Shown piece after piece: positions 42,225 to 50,638 of a stretch of 64,000 nucleotides of DNA. The translations under genes were made by a program, and so were the position numbers. Below the pieces are notes generated by a model. The model had not been told where the DNA came from and searched no databases. It saw nothing but the letters and a program-made list of their open reading frames with translations. This DNA is from an uncultured Lachnospiraceae bacterium (GTDB lineage Bacteria; Bacillota; Clostridia; Lachnospirales; Lachnospiraceae): contig CAJUQY010000010.1 in NCBI GenBank assembly GCA_910588815.1, forward strand, positions 1 through 64,000. The letters run 5' to 3'. Position 1 is the stretch's first letter. Each line of letters starts with the position of its first letter.

Positions 42225-43331
42225 ATGAAAAAAGTGTTGGCAGTAGTTATGGCATCCATGATGGTGCTCAGCCTGGCAGCCTGTGGCGGTGACAAGAAGG
42301 AAGAAACCAGTGCACCCACTGAGGCTACAACGGAAGCTGCAAAGGACACAACAGAAGCTACGGCAGAAGATACGACGGCCGCTTCTACGGAAGAGAGCAA
42401 GGCTGACGAGACTCAGGCTGCCGCTCCGGCTGGTGAGTATGTGGCAGATGTGAACAACGATGGGAAGATCATCGTAGGCTACATCTCCAAGAATCTGACC
42501 GATGTATTCCACATCGCGATCAATGATCATGCGAAGACCACTTTTGAGCAGTGGAAGTCCGAAGGCAAGATTGATGACTGGACCGGTATCCTGGATGGTG
42601 AGACTGACCCCAACAAGCAGATTGACCATGCAGATACCTGCATCTCCAAGGGATGTGATTTCGTTGTATTCCTTCCCGCTGAGAAGGATGCTTCCGATCC
42701 CGCTTTGGTCAAGATGGCTGACGCTGGCATCAATGTGCTGTGTGTGAACTCTGATACCACCAGCACTCCGGAGAAGGCAATTGCTCTTACGATCTCTGAC
42801 GATACAGAGGCCGGCAGAATGCTTGCGAACTGGGTTGTTGATAACTGCCCCGACGGTGGTAAGTATGTGCATTGCCAGGGCGCTCAGGGTAACTCCGCGC
42901 AGATCGCCAGAGGCGAAGGCATGCATGAGATCATGGATGCGCATCCTGAGTTCGAGCTGGTCAGCGAGCAGTACAACGTAGAGTGGAGCGCTGACTCTGC
43001 AGTGAACCAGGCGACGGACGCCCTCACCAAGTATGGTGACGAGCTGGTAGCCGTTATCTGTGATAATGACGACATGTCTTCCGCAGTGCAGCGTTACATG
43101 AACCAGCAGGGCAGAAGCGATGTTGTCTGCATTGGCGTTGACGGAAACGAAGGCCCGATCCAGATGGTTGCTGACGGCGAGATGGGCGCTACCATTAAGC
43201 AGGATGGCGTTGGACAGCTTCAGGCTGCTATGGATATCATCACCGCGATCATCGAAGGCAAAGAGTGGGAGAATCCCCCGATTCCTTTCGTTCTGGTGAC
43301 GAAGGACAATGCTGCTGATTATCTGAAGTAA
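42225..43331 (+). CDS. Sugar ABC transporter substrate-binding lipoprotein
   Basis: A 368-residue lipoprotein. Signal peptide KKVLAVVMASMMVLSLAACG has its lipobox LAAC with Cys at about residue 20, followed by a Thr/Glu/Ala linker and a periplasmic-binding-protein type I domain (IIVGYISKNLTDVFHIAIND, DTCISKGCDFVVFLPAEKD, VGVDGNEGPIQMVADGEMGA-like). It pairs with the RbsA/RbsC-type genes just upstream. AAGGAGG precedes the ATG. Codon use looks optimised, consistent with high expression. Confidence 0.9.
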   Translation: MKKVLAVVMASMMVLSLAACGGDKKEETSAPTEATTEAAKDTTEATAEDTTAASTEESKADETQAAAPAGEYVADVNNDGKIIVGYISKNLTDVFHIAINDHAKTTFEQWKSEGKIDDWTGILDGETDPNKQIDHADTCISKGCDFVVFLPAEKDASDPALVKMADAGINVLCVNSDTTSTPEKAIALTISDDTEAGRMLANWVVDNCPDGGKYVHCQGAQGNSAQIARGEGMHEIMDAHPEFELVSEQYNVEWSADSAVNQATDALTKYGDELVAVICDNDDMSSAVQRYMNQQGRSDVVCIGVDGNEGPIQMVADGEMGATIKQDGVGQLQAAMDIITAIIEGKEWENPPIPFVLVTKDNAADYLK

Positions 43332-43375
43332 TTTTCGGATTACATAGGGAAGCGGATTTGCTGATGATTTTTCGA

Positions 43376-43407
43376 CGGGCATGTGTGAAACGCACATGCT
43401 CGTTTTT
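43376..43407 (+). terminator. Terminator after the sugar-binding protein gene
   Basis: CGGGCATGTG pairs with CACATGCTCG (one mismatch tolerated) and runs into TTTTT. Confidence 0.75.
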
Positions 43408-43450
43408 GAATACGGGTCCCAAAGGAAGAATGTCAGCAAAGCATAATATA

Positions 43451-43478
43451 TTGACTTTTCTCATAAAGAAGTTATAAT
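43451..43478 (+). promoter_or_regulatory. Promoter of the DUF4854 lipoprotein gene
   Basis: TTGACT and perfect TATAAT with a 16-base spacer, 35 bases before the ATG. Confidence 0.65.
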
Positions 43479-43512
43479 GATATCGGAAAACCAATTTAAA
43501 AGGAGTAGCAAA

Positions 43513-44151
43513 ATGATGAGAAAAAGTATGAAAGTGACCTTGTGTGCAGCTCTTGTTTTTTCTCTGATGGCTTTGGCGGCCTGCGGAGGGAAAGAAAGTA
43601 AAGACAGTGTTGTGAAGCCGCCCAGTGCAGCGGAGACAAAGGCGCCGGACACAGAGGCGGCCGGAACAGAAGCGCCTGACAGCGAATCATCCACGGCAGC
43701 GGAGACAGAGGCGTCTGACAGCGAATCATCCACGGCAGCGGAGACAAAGGCGCCTGACAGCGAATCGTCCGCGGCAGCGGAAACCAGTGCGGCCCAGTCG
43801 GGCGGTACGACCGGCAGTGGAAAATATGCTACAGTTGCGGATTTTGCCAATTCATCAGAGGTTCAGACTCAGCTGGAAATACAGAAGAAGAGCCTTGACG
43901 GTACCGGTATGGATATTGCGATTACCGGTGAGGATAATAAGCTGATCTACACCTTTACTTATCAGGAACTGGAGAACCAGGAAGGAATGGCAGAGGCATT
44001 GGAGCAGGGGCTGGAAGGCCAGAAGAGTACCTTTGTCAGCGTGGCGAAATCCATTAAGCTGGCGGTAGAGATTGAGAATCCTGTCGTGGTTGTCCAGTAT
44101 CTGGACGCGAAGGGTGAAGTGATTTATTCCGCAGAGTTTACCGCGGATTAA
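43513..44151 (+). CDS. DUF4854-like lipoprotein with a tandem-repeat linker
   Basis: A 212-residue lipoprotein: signal peptide and lipobox LAAC (Cys about 23), then a linker in which a 39-bp unit (PDSESSTAAETKA type) is repeated three times at 43677-43793, then a ~105-residue C-terminal domain (YATVADFANSSEVQTQLEIQ ... VVVQYLDAKGEVIYSAEF) resembling DUF4854. Function unknown; it has its own promoter and is flanked by terminators, so it stands alone. AAAGGAG precedes the ATG. Confidence 0.7.
   Translation: MMRKSMKVTLCAALVFSLMALAACGGKESKDSVVKPPSAAETKAPDTEAAGTEAPDSESSTAAETEASDSESSTAAETKAPDSESSAAAETSAAQSGGTTGSGKYATVADFANSSEVQTQLEIQKKSLDGTGMDIAITGEDNKLIYTFTYQELENQEGMAEALEQGLEGQKSTFVSVAKSIKLAVEIENPVVVVQYLDAKGEVIYSAEFTAD
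43677..43793 (+). repeat. Three tandem 39-bp coding repeats
   Basis: Units begin CTGACAGCGAATC at 43677, 43716 and 43755. The first two are almost identical; the third has diverged at several bases. They encode the extracellular linker of the DUF4854-like lipoprotein. Confidence 0.8.
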
Positions 44152-44189
44152 GCTAGAGTCAACGACAAAATAATTTGCCGTTCATTATA
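44152..44189. repeat. Short hairpin repeat, copy 3
   Basis: AACG/CGTT with CAAAT/ATTTG inside, located directly after the DUF4854 gene. It resembles the hairpins at 21882 and 32929 (GCCGTTC). Confidence 0.35.
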
Positions 44190-44208
44190 AAAGTATATCT
44201 GAGAGAAG

Positions 44209-44251
44209 AACAGGCCAAAGCCGGCAGGAGAGACCGGACTTTGGCCTGTTT
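44209..44251. terminator. Bidirectional terminator between convergent genes
   Basis: AACAGGCCAAAGCCGG pairs with CCGG-A-CTTTGGCCTGTTT, a long stem lying between the DUF4854 gene and the minus-strand phosphate transporter gene. AA and TTT ends allow use from either side. Confidence 0.8.
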
Positions 44252-44271
44252 GGCTTTGTACGTCTTTGACC

Positions 44272-46041
44272 TTATTTGATCGGGTCGTAATACTGGGATT
44301 CATAATACTTATAAAGCGCTTTATACTCTTCCGTAGCGCCCCGGTGCATGATCTTCTGGAATTCATGGGAGTCAAAATTTTTGGTGTTGCTGAGTTTTTC
44401 GATAATATGTAATGCCACATTGGAGCAGTGGTCGGAAATCCGTTCGGCGCTTGTCAAAAACTCCGTCAGGGAGATGCCTGCCTGGACACTGCAGTTGCCC
44501 TTGCTGAGCCGTTCAATATGGTGCGCCTTGATGGTTTCCCTGAGGACATCGATGACCTCCTCCAAGGGCTCCACCCGGTAGGCGCCGGTCAGATCGTCTT
44601 TTTCATAGGCGTCCAGGGTGATGTCCAGCACATGCTTGACGGCTTCTATGACCATCCGGATTTCCTTCAACCCCTTCTTGGAAAAAGAAATGCCCTGTTC
44701 TTTGTTGAATTGGCCTACTTCGGCGATGTTTACACAGTGGTCGCCGATCCGCTCAAAATCACTGACACAGTGGAGAAACATAGCGCTCTCTCTCTGGTCT
44801 GTCCGGCGGATGCGCTGGGCGGAAATCCGTACCACATATTCGCCCACGGCGGTCTCGCATTTATCCAGGAAGTTTTCGTTTTCATTGAGTTTCTCAAAAA
44901 GGTTTTCATCGAAATCTTGTAAGAGGGATACGGCCATGTCAAAATTTTCCTGGATGGTTTCCCCCATCTGCAGAGTCACCTTGCGGCACTGCTCCAGAGC
45001 CAGAGTCGGGCGGTCCAGAAAGATATCGTCCAAAAGCGCCAGGCAGGAGTCCGCACGGGAGGGGGCGTCGTCGTGGAGGAGCTTTTGGGAAATGGCCACC
45101 AGCACATTACAAAACGGAAGCAGGATCAGGCTGGTTGCGATATTGAACAGCGTATGGAAATCGGCGATATTACCGCGGGTCATGGCGCTGTCCCAGAAGG
45201 AAAAACCGACCATGGCCTGGAAACCGTAGATACCAATCAGAAACATGATTGCACCGATGATGTTGATCATCAGATGGCAGACCACCACCCGCTTGGCATT
45301 CTTGTTGGTGCCGATACTGGCGATGAGCACCGTGATGCATTTGCCGATATTTTGGCCGATGATGATGGGGGCCGCCATGGAGAAGGTTACCGTTCCCGTA
45401 GAGGCGATAGCCTGCAGGATACCGACGGAAGCCGAGGAGCTCTGCAGGATCGCAGTCACTACGGCGCCGAGCAGGACACCCAGGATGGGATTGCTGAACA
45501 TGAAGAAAATCTCCTGGAAGGCCGGAGAATCTTTCAGAGGTGCAAGAGCCGACTCCATGGTGGTCATGCCGAAAAAGAGGATGCCGAAGCCGATCAGCAG
45601 GTGAGCGATGTTTTTGGTCTTCCTGTGCTTACTGATCAGGATCATAAAGGAGCCGATGGCTATGACGATGGGGGCAAAGGAAGTGGGCTTGATCAGCTCA
45701 AAAAACAACTGAGAACCGGACAAATCACCGAGACGCAAGATCTGGCCGGTGACGGTTGTACCGATGTTGGCGCCCATGATGACCGGAATGGTTTGAGCAA
45801 ACTTCATGATGCCGGCGTTTACGAAACCGACCAGCATGACTGTGGTGGCGGCAGAGCTTTGAATAATGCCGGTGACCACAGCGCCCAGGGCAAGGCCCTT
45901 TAAGCGGCTGTTGGTCAGCCTCTCCAAGGTCTTTTCCAGGCCTGCGCCTGCAATCTTTTCCAAGGAAGTACCCAGGAGACTCATACCATAGAGAAACAGG
46001 CCGATGCCGCCAAGCAATGTCAGAACTGAAAAAATATCCAC
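44272..46041 (-). CDS. Na+/phosphate cotransporter family protein with PhoU-like C-terminus
   Basis: A 589-residue protein. The N-terminal ~320 residues carry the duplicated Na/Pi-cotransporter repeat with signature motifs VVTGIIQSSAATTVMLVGFV and VVTAILQSSSASVGILQAIA, and about eight membrane helices beginning FSVLTLLGGIGLFLYGMSLL. The C-terminal ~240 residues are a helical PhoU-like domain (FLHCVSDFERIGDHCVNIAE and FLTSAERISDHCSNVALHII). Members of this family move phosphate with sodium or regulate its flux. Single-gene unit with its own promoter. Confidence 0.9.
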   Translation of the reverse strand: MDIFSVLTLLGGIGLFLYGMSLLGTSLEKIAGAGLEKTLERLTNSRLKGLALGAVVTGIIQSSAATTVMLVGFVNAGIMKFAQTIPVIMGANIGTTVTGQILRLGDLSGSQLFFELIKPTSFAPIVIAIGSFMILISKHRKTKNIAHLLIGFGILFFGMTTMESALAPLKDSPAFQEIFFMFSNPILGVLLGAVVTAILQSSSASVGILQAIASTGTVTFSMAAPIIIGQNIGKCITVLIASIGTNKNAKRVVVCHLMINIIGAIMFLIGIYGFQAMVGFSFWDSAMTRGNIADFHTLFNIATSLILLPFCNVLVAISQKLLHDDAPSRADSCLALLDDIFLDRPTLALEQCRKVTLQMGETIQENFDMAVSLLQDFDENLFEKLNENENFLDKCETAVGEYVVRISAQRIRRTDQRESAMFLHCVSDFERIGDHCVNIAEVGQFNKEQGISFSKKGLKEIRMVIEAVKHVLDITLDAYEKDDLTGAYRVEPLEEVIDVLRETIKAHHIERLSKGNCSVQAGISLTEFLTSAERISDHCSNVALHIIEKLSNTKNFDSHEFQKIMHRGATEEYKALYKYYESQYYDPIK

Positions 46042-46119
46042 GCGTTTTCCCTCATTTCTTTTGTCTTTTTCATAAATCGGTCAGCAAATATTTTTGCCGA
46101 TGAAGAACTGTATGACTTT

Positions 46120-46148
46120 ATACTATTATAAATATGAAGAAGCGTCAA
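46120..46148 (-). promoter_or_regulatory. Promoter of the phosphate transporter gene
   Basis: On the minus strand TTGACG and TAGTAT are 17 bases apart, about 80 bases before the start. Confidence 0.45.
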
Positions 46149-46244
46149 CTATAATCTGCCTTTTTACCATTACCTTAGCATGAAAATAGTAGAAACACAA
46201 TATCATCATTGCACTACGAACGACTGTGCGTCAAGAAAAAACAC

Positions 46245-46273
46245 TTGACAGACGATTCCTTTTCCTGTATGAT
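46245..46273 (+). promoter_or_regulatory. Promoter of the ylxM-ffh operon
   Basis: Perfect TTGACA and TATGAT, 17 bases apart, 20 bases before the ylxM start. The rest of the divergent gap 46042-46293 is AT-rich with nothing else recognised. Confidence 0.8.
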
Positions 46274-46293
46274 GTACGAGGTGGTGACGAGCC

Positions 46294-46635
46294 GTGGAAA
46301 AGATTGTGGAGCGGGCGCTCTTATATGATTTTTACGGAGAGCTCCTGACGGAGCATCAGAAGCAGATTTATGAGGATGTTGTATTCAATGATTTGTCCTT
46401 CAGCGAGGTCGCTGAGGAGCGGGGGATTTCCAGACAGGGAGTCCATGATCTTATGAAGCGGTGTACCCATATCCTTGAGGGATACGAGAGGAAGCTGGGC
46501 CTGGTGGAAAAGTTTTTAAAGACCCAGGAGAAAGTGAAGGAGATCCATCGTCTCACGAGGCAGTTCCGGCAGACGGAAGATAAAGAATTGGTTTTCCGGA
46601 TCGAGGCGCTTTCGGCTGAGATCAGCCGGTTATAG
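46294..46635 (+). CDS. ylxM: YlxM-family DNA-binding/SRP-associated protein
   Basis: A 113-residue helix-turn-helix protein (LTEHQKQIYEDVVFNDLSFS, EVAEERGISRQGVHDLMKRC). YlxM is conserved next to ffh and is thought to influence SRP. GTG start with GAGGTGGTGAC upstream. First gene of the ffh operon. Confidence 0.9.
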   Translation: MEKIVERALLYDFYGELLTEHQKQIYEDVVFNDLSFSEVAEERGISRQGVHDLMKRCTHILEGYERKLGLVEKFLKTQEKVKEIHRLTRQFRQTEDKELVFRIEALSAEISRL

Positions 46636-46720
46636 AGGGCGGCAGCCAGAGGAGACCAGGACAGCGGTATTCCATATCCGGCATTTTGCGGCCGGTATTT
46701 TCAGACGGCGGAGGGAAACA

Positions 46721-48058
46721 GTGGCGTTCGAGAGTTTATCCGATAAATTGCAGAATGTATTTAAAAAGCTGCGGGGCAAGGGCCGTCTTTCCGAGGCGGA
46801 TGTGAAGGCTGCCCTCAAAGAAGTCAAGATGGCGCTCCTGGAGGCAGATGTCAATTTCAAGGTCGTGAAGCAGTTTGTGAAATCCGTGGAGCAGCGGGCC
46901 GTGGGACAGGATGTGTTAAACAGTCTGACACCCGGGCAGATGGTCATCAAGATCGTCAATGAGGAGATGGTCTCCCTGATGGGAAGTGAGACCACAGAGC
47001 TTAAGCTGAATCCCGGAAGCACCGTGACTGTGATCATGATGGCGGGGCTTCAGGGCGCCGGAAAGACAACCACCTCGGCAAAGATCGCGGGAAAGCTTAA
47101 GGCGAAGGGAAAGCGTCCTCTTCTGGTCGCCTGCGATGTGTACCGGCCTGCGGCAGTGAAGCAGCTCCAGGTCAACGGCGAGAAGCAGGGTGTTCCGGTG
47201 TTTTCCATGGGAGATAAGCACAGGCCTGTCAACATCGCGAAAGCCGCCATGGAGCACGCGGAGAAAAACAACAACAATGTGGTGATTTTAGATACGGCCG
47301 GACGTCTTCACATTGACGAGGACATGATGGCGGAGCTTCAGGAAATCAAGGAGAATATCCATATTGACCAGACGGTACTGGTGGTGGATGCCATGACCGG
47401 CCAGGATGCGGTCAACGCGGCCGGCACCTTCAATGATCGGATCGGTATCGACGGCGTCATTGTCACCAAGCTGGACGGCGACACCAGGGGCGGCGCAGCC
47501 CTCTCCATTCGGGCGGTGACCGGAAAGCCGATTTTGTATGTGGGTATGGGAGAGAAGCTTTCCGATCTGGAGCAGTTCTATCCGGACCGCATGGCTTCCA
47601 GGATTTTGGGCATGGGCGACGTCCTGACTCTTATTGAGAAGGCGGAGGCCCAGTTTGACGAGACTCAGGCCAAAAAGCTGGAACAGAAGATGAAGAAGGC
47701 CGAGTTCGACTTCAACGATTATCTGGAACAGATGGATCAGATTAAGAAGATGGGCGGTTTAAGCGACATGCTCAGTATGCTTCCCGGATTCGGGAGCAAA
47801 ATGAAGAATATAGACATAGACGAGAAAGCCCTGGATCGTACCAAGTCCATCATTTATTCCATGACACCTGCGGAGCGTTCCAATCCGGATATCATCAACC
47901 CTTCCAGAAAGAAGCGGATTGCGGCGGGAGCCGGTGTGGATATCTCGGAGGTGAACCGGCTGATCAAGCAGCATGAGCAGAGCCGGAAGATGATGAAGCA
48001 GATGTCCGGCATGATGGGAAAGGCAGGAAAAAAAGGCAGGTTTAAACTTCCTTTTTAA
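46721..48058 (+). CDS. ffh: Signal recognition particle GTPase
   Basis: A 445-residue SRP54 protein. N domain (SLSDKLQNVFKKLRGKG), G domain with P-loop GLQGAGKTTT at 109-118, DVYRPAAVKQL, DTAGRLHIDE and TKLDGDTRGGAALSI, then a methionine-rich M domain ending KMMKQMSGMMGKAGKKGRFK that binds 4.5S RNA and signal sequences. GTG start after GGAGGG. Confidence 0.97.
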   Translation: MAFESLSDKLQNVFKKLRGKGRLSEADVKAALKEVKMALLEADVNFKVVKQFVKSVEQRAVGQDVLNSLTPGQMVIKIVNEEMVSLMGSETTELKLNPGSTVTVIMMAGLQGAGKTTTSAKIAGKLKAKGKRPLLVACDVYRPAAVKQLQVNGEKQGVPVFSMGDKHRPVNIAKAAMEHAEKNNNNVVILDTAGRLHIDEDMMAELQEIKENIHIDQTVLVVDAMTGQDAVNAAGTFNDRIGIDGVIVTKLDGDTRGGAALSIRAVTGKPILYVGMGEKLSDLEQFYPDRMASRILGMGDVLTLIEKAEAQFDETQAKKLEQKMKKAEFDFNDYLEQMDQIKKMGGLSDMLSMLPGFGSKMKNIDIDEKALDRTKSIIYSMTPAERSNPDIINPSRKKRIAAGAGVDISEVNRLIKQHEQSRKMMKQMSGMMGKAGKKGRFKLPF

Positions 48059-48090
48059 TACATTACTATCACTTTAAGGAGGTGAGACAG

Positions 48091-48336
48091 ATGGCAGTAA
48101 AAATGAGATTAAAGAGAATGGGTCAGAAGAAGGCGCCTTTTTATAGAATCGTCGTTGCTGATTCCAGATCTCCCAGAGACGGAAGATTTATCGAGGAGAT
48201 CGGTTATTATGACCCTACCAAAGATCCCAGTGTGATCAAGGTAAACGAAGAGCTGGCGAAGAAGTGGTTGTCCACCGGCGCACAGCCCACCGACACGGTT
48301 GCAAAGCTTTTAAAAATTGCCGGTGTAGAAAAATAA
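48091..48336 (+). CDS. rpsP: 30S ribosomal protein S16
   Basis: An 81-residue S16 protein (AVKMRLKRMGQKKAPFYRIV, SRSPRDGRFIEEIGYYDP). AAGGAGGTGA, a near-perfect binding site, precedes ATG 48091. Lies between ffh and khpA as in most Bacillota. Confidence 0.97.
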   Translation: MAVKMRLKRMGQKKAPFYRIVVADSRSPRDGRFIEEIGYYDPTKDPSVIKVNEELAKKWLSTGAQPTDTVAKLLKIAGVEK

Positions 48337-48361
48337 AATAATCCTTATTGGAGGTATTGCG

Positions 48362-48589
48362 ATGAAAGAATTAGTTGAAGTAATTGCAAAGGCTCTGGTA
48401 GATCATCCGGATTCCGTCTCCGTGACGGAGAGGGAAGAAGGAAAAGAAACCGTCCTTGAACTCAACGTGGACCCTTCTGATATGGGAAAGGTCATCGGAA
48501 AGCAGGGAAGGATCGCAAAGGCGATCCGCAGCGTAGTAAAGGCAGCGGCGTCCAGAGAAGATAAAAAAGCGATTCTAGAGATTCAGTAA
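48362..48589 (+). CDS. khpA: KhpA, KH-domain RNA-binding protein
   Basis: A 75-residue single KH domain (ELNVDPSDMGKVIGKQGRIA with the GxxG loop GKQG). KhpA pairs with KhpB/Jag and influences cell-wall growth and small RNAs. GGAGG upstream. A terminator follows directly, splitting the classical operon at this point. Confidence 0.95.
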   Translation: MKELVEVIAKALVDHPDSVSVTEREEGKETVLELNVDPSDMGKVIGKQGRIAKAIRSVVKAAASREDKKAILEIQ

Positions 48590-48608
48590 GGGGTTATGCA
48601 GGGGTGAA

Positions 48609-48634
48609 AAAAGAGGTCCGAGGGGCCTCTTTTT
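48609..48634 (+). terminator. Terminator after khpA
   Basis: AAAAGAGG pairs with CCTCTTTT, running into TTTTTA. It is followed at once by repeat copy B. Confidence 0.7.
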
Positions 48635-48682
48635 ATGCACAAGCCCGTGCAGAGGAAATATGCCGCTAAAGCGGCGCACGGG
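48635..48682 (+). repeat. Dispersed structured repeat, copy B (5' part)
   Basis: ATGCACAAGCCCGTGCAGAG and the following GAAATATGC...GCGGCGCACGGGG match the first ~50 bases of copy A at 7805 with few changes. It includes a CCGCTaaAGCGG hairpin. The 3' half of the element is absent; the rimM binding site begins soon after. Confidence 0.7.
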
Positions 48683-48718
48683 GTTCCCTGTTCCATTAAA
48701 AAAATTTCGGAGGGACAT

Positions 48719-49231
48719 ATGGTATCGGAGTTTCGCGTAGGAGTGATTTCGTCTACCCACGGCATCCGCGGAGAGGTTAAAGTTTTTCCTACCACCGATG
48801 ATCCGGCCCGCTTTCGGGAGCTGAAACAGGTGACGCTGGTCCGAAAGAGAGAGAGGCGGGCGGTGGAGATTGAAAAAGTCCGTTTTTTCAAGCAGTTTGT
48901 GATTGTGAAATTCAGGGGCATTGATGATATCAATGATATCGAATTATATAAAGGTGCAGAGCTTTGGATCGACAGGGAGCAGGCCGTTCCGCTGGAGGAT
49001 GGGGAATACTTTATTGCAGATTTGATCGGCCTTTCTGTGATGACTGACGGGGGAGAACGGCTTGGGACCTTGCAGGAGGTGCTCCGGACAGGGGCCAATG
49101 ACGTCTATGAAGTCCTCATGGAAAACGGCCGGACGGTTCTCCTTCCGGTTACCGGGGAATGTGTGCTGGACGTGGATCTGGAAAAGGGAGAGGTTCTGGT
49201 CCATATGCTGGACGGGCTGTTGGATCTTTAG
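48719..49231 (+). CDS. rimM: 16S rRNA processing protein RimM
   Basis: A 170-residue protein with the RimM N-terminal barrel (FRVGVISSTHGIRGEVKVFP) and C-terminal PRC barrel (ANDVYEVLMENGRTVLLPVT). Needed for 30S maturation. ATG 48719 follows GGAGGG; an upstream in-frame ATG lies inside the repeat and is rejected. Confidence 0.95.
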   Translation: MVSEFRVGVISSTHGIRGEVKVFPTTDDPARFRELKQVTLVRKRERRAVEIEKVRFFKQFVIVKFRGIDDINDIELYKGAELWIDREQAVPLEDGEYFIADLIGLSVMTDGGERLGTLQEVLRTGANDVYEVLMENGRTVLLPVTGECVLDVDLEKGEVLVHMLDGLLDL

Positions 49232-49265
49232 AGGCTGTGGCTGTGTGTTTGAAGGGAGGGTGGCT

Positions 49266-50006
49266 ATGAAGTGCCATATACTGACTTTGTTTCCGGAGAT
49301 GGTCCTTGGCGGCCTGCGCACCAGCATTCTGGGGCGGGCGGAGGAGAAGGGAGTCCTTTCCCTCCACGGGGTCAATATCCGGGATTTCGCGGAAAATAAA
49401 CACAATCGGGTGGACGATGCCCCCTATGGCGGCGGAGCCGGCCTGTTAATGCAGCCAGGGCCTGTTTACAGTGCCTGGAAATCCGTGGCTGAGACCTGCG
49501 AAAAACAGCCGCGGGTGATTTACCTGACCCCCCAGGGACGGGTCTTTAATCAGGAAATTGCCGGGGAGCTTGCGAAAGAGGAAGAGTTAATCTTTCTCTG
49601 CGGCCATTACGAAGGCATTGACGAAAGGGTCCTGGAGCTTATTGTGACGGACTATCTGTCCATCGGGGACTATGTGCTCACCGGAGGAGAGCTTGCGGCC
49701 ATGGCGGTCATTGACAGTATTGCCAGGCTGGTGCCCGGCGTCCTCCACAACGATGCCTCCGCCGAGGTGGAGACATTCTCAGACGGCCTTCTGGAATATC
49801 CCCAGTATACCAGGCCGGAGGAATTCATGGGGAAGAAAGTGCCCGAGGTACTGCTTTCCGGGCACCATGGAAATGTGGACAAATGGCGGAGGGAGCAGTC
49901 GGTGCTCCGTACTGCCCGCATGCGGCCGGATCTTTTGGAAAAGGCGGTTCTCACGGAAGAAGAAAAAGAACTTCTGAAAACACTTGATTTTCAGGGGGAA
50001 ATGTGA
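49266..50006 (+). CDS. trmD: tRNA (guanine-37-N1)-methyltransferase
   Basis: A 246-residue SPOUT methyltransferase (KCHILTLFPEMV, DDAPYGGGAGLLMQPGPVY, CGHYEGIDERV, IGDYVLTGGELAAMAVID for the trefoil knot). GGAGGG precedes ATG 49266. Follows rimM by 34 bases. Confidence 0.96.
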   Translation: MKCHILTLFPEMVLGGLRTSILGRAEEKGVLSLHGVNIRDFAENKHNRVDDAPYGGGAGLLMQPGPVYSAWKSVAETCEKQPRVIYLTPQGRVFNQEIAGELAKEEELIFLCGHYEGIDERVLELIVTDYLSIGDYVLTGGELAAMAVIDSIARLVPGVLHNDASAEVETFSDGLLEYPQYTRPEEFMGKKVPEVLLSGHHGNVDKWRREQSVLRTARMRPDLLEKAVLTEEEKELLKTLDFQGEM

Positions 50007-50095
50007 TAGAGTAAAACAGTTGTGAAAGATGAGAGATGGTCCGCTGTTGCCCTGGGCATTAAGAACATCCAACTATTCATAAGGAGGTTCAGAAA

Positions 50096-50443
50096 ATGAA
50101 CGAGTTGATTAAGGCTATTGAAGAGGGCCAGATGAAGGAGTCCGTAGACGCATTCCGGGTAGGCGATACCGTGAGGGTGCACAATAAGATCAAAGAGGGC
50201 ACTCGTGAGAGAATTCAGATTTTCGAGGGCACGGTGATTAAGAGACAGAACGGCGGGGCGAAGGAGACCTTCACCGTCCGGAAGAATTCCAATGGTATTG
50301 GCGTAGAGAAGACTTGGCCGGTTCATTCTCCCTTTGTAGAGAAGATTGAGGTAGTGAGAAGAGGTAAGGTCAGAAGGGCGAAGCTGTTCTACTTGAGAGA
50401 CAGAGTAGGTAAGGCGGCCAAGGTCAAGGAGTTAAAGAAGTAA
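50096..50443 (+). CDS. rplS: 50S ribosomal protein L19
   Basis: A 115-residue L19 protein (FRVGDTVRVHNKIKEGTRER, GIGVEKTWPVHSPFVEKIEV, KLFYLRDRVGKAAKVKE). AAGGAGG upstream. Last gene of the ylxM-to-rplS block. Confidence 0.97.
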   Translation: MNELIKAIEEGQMKESVDAFRVGDTVRVHNKIKEGTRERIQIFEGTVIKRQNGGAKETFTVRKNSNGIGVEKTWPVHSPFVEKIEVVRRGKVRRAKLFYLRDRVGKAAKVKELKK

Positions 50444-50476
50444 TTCTCTGATGAGAGGCTTATCGAAGGACTTAGG

Positions 50477-50508
50477 GGGACAATTACAATATGTAGATTG
50501 TCCCTTTT
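50477..50508 (+). terminator. Terminator after rplS
   Basis: GGGACAAT pairs with ATTGTCCC (50497-50504) and is followed by TTTT. Repeat copy C starts three bases later. Confidence 0.75.
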
Positions 50509-50510
50509 CT

Positions 50511-50596
50511 GTACACAGGCCCCGGAAGAAGATTGCCGGCAGAGCCGGCGGGGCCCGGCGCGGTGAATAGGGGAGGAAAAGAGCTCCCCTACTCGA
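50511..50596 (+). repeat. Dispersed structured repeat, copy C (diverged)
   Basis: GTACACAGGCCCC at the 5' end, GCCGGC...GCCGGC hairpins in the middle, and a TAGGGGAG...CTCCCCTA stem followed by CTCGA at the 3' end match the layout of copy A, with more changes. It lies directly behind the rplS terminator. Confidence 0.55.
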
Positions 50597-50638
50597 CTTT
50601 ACGAAGCATCCGGCAAAGCAGTGGGTGGAGGATTGGAA

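Noticed and set aside
42183..43439. A 418-codon open frame antisense to the sugar-binding protein gene
   Set aside because: Fully covered by a well-supported sense gene with promoter and terminator; the translated sequence resembles no family.
43677..43793. Short regularly spaced repeats that could suggest a CRISPR array
   Set aside because: The 39-bp units are contiguous without spacers and lie in frame in a lipoprotein linker.
45073..45903. A 276-codon open frame opposite the phosphate transporter gene
   Set aside because: Asp/Gly/His-rich shadow of conserved transporter repeats on the other strand.
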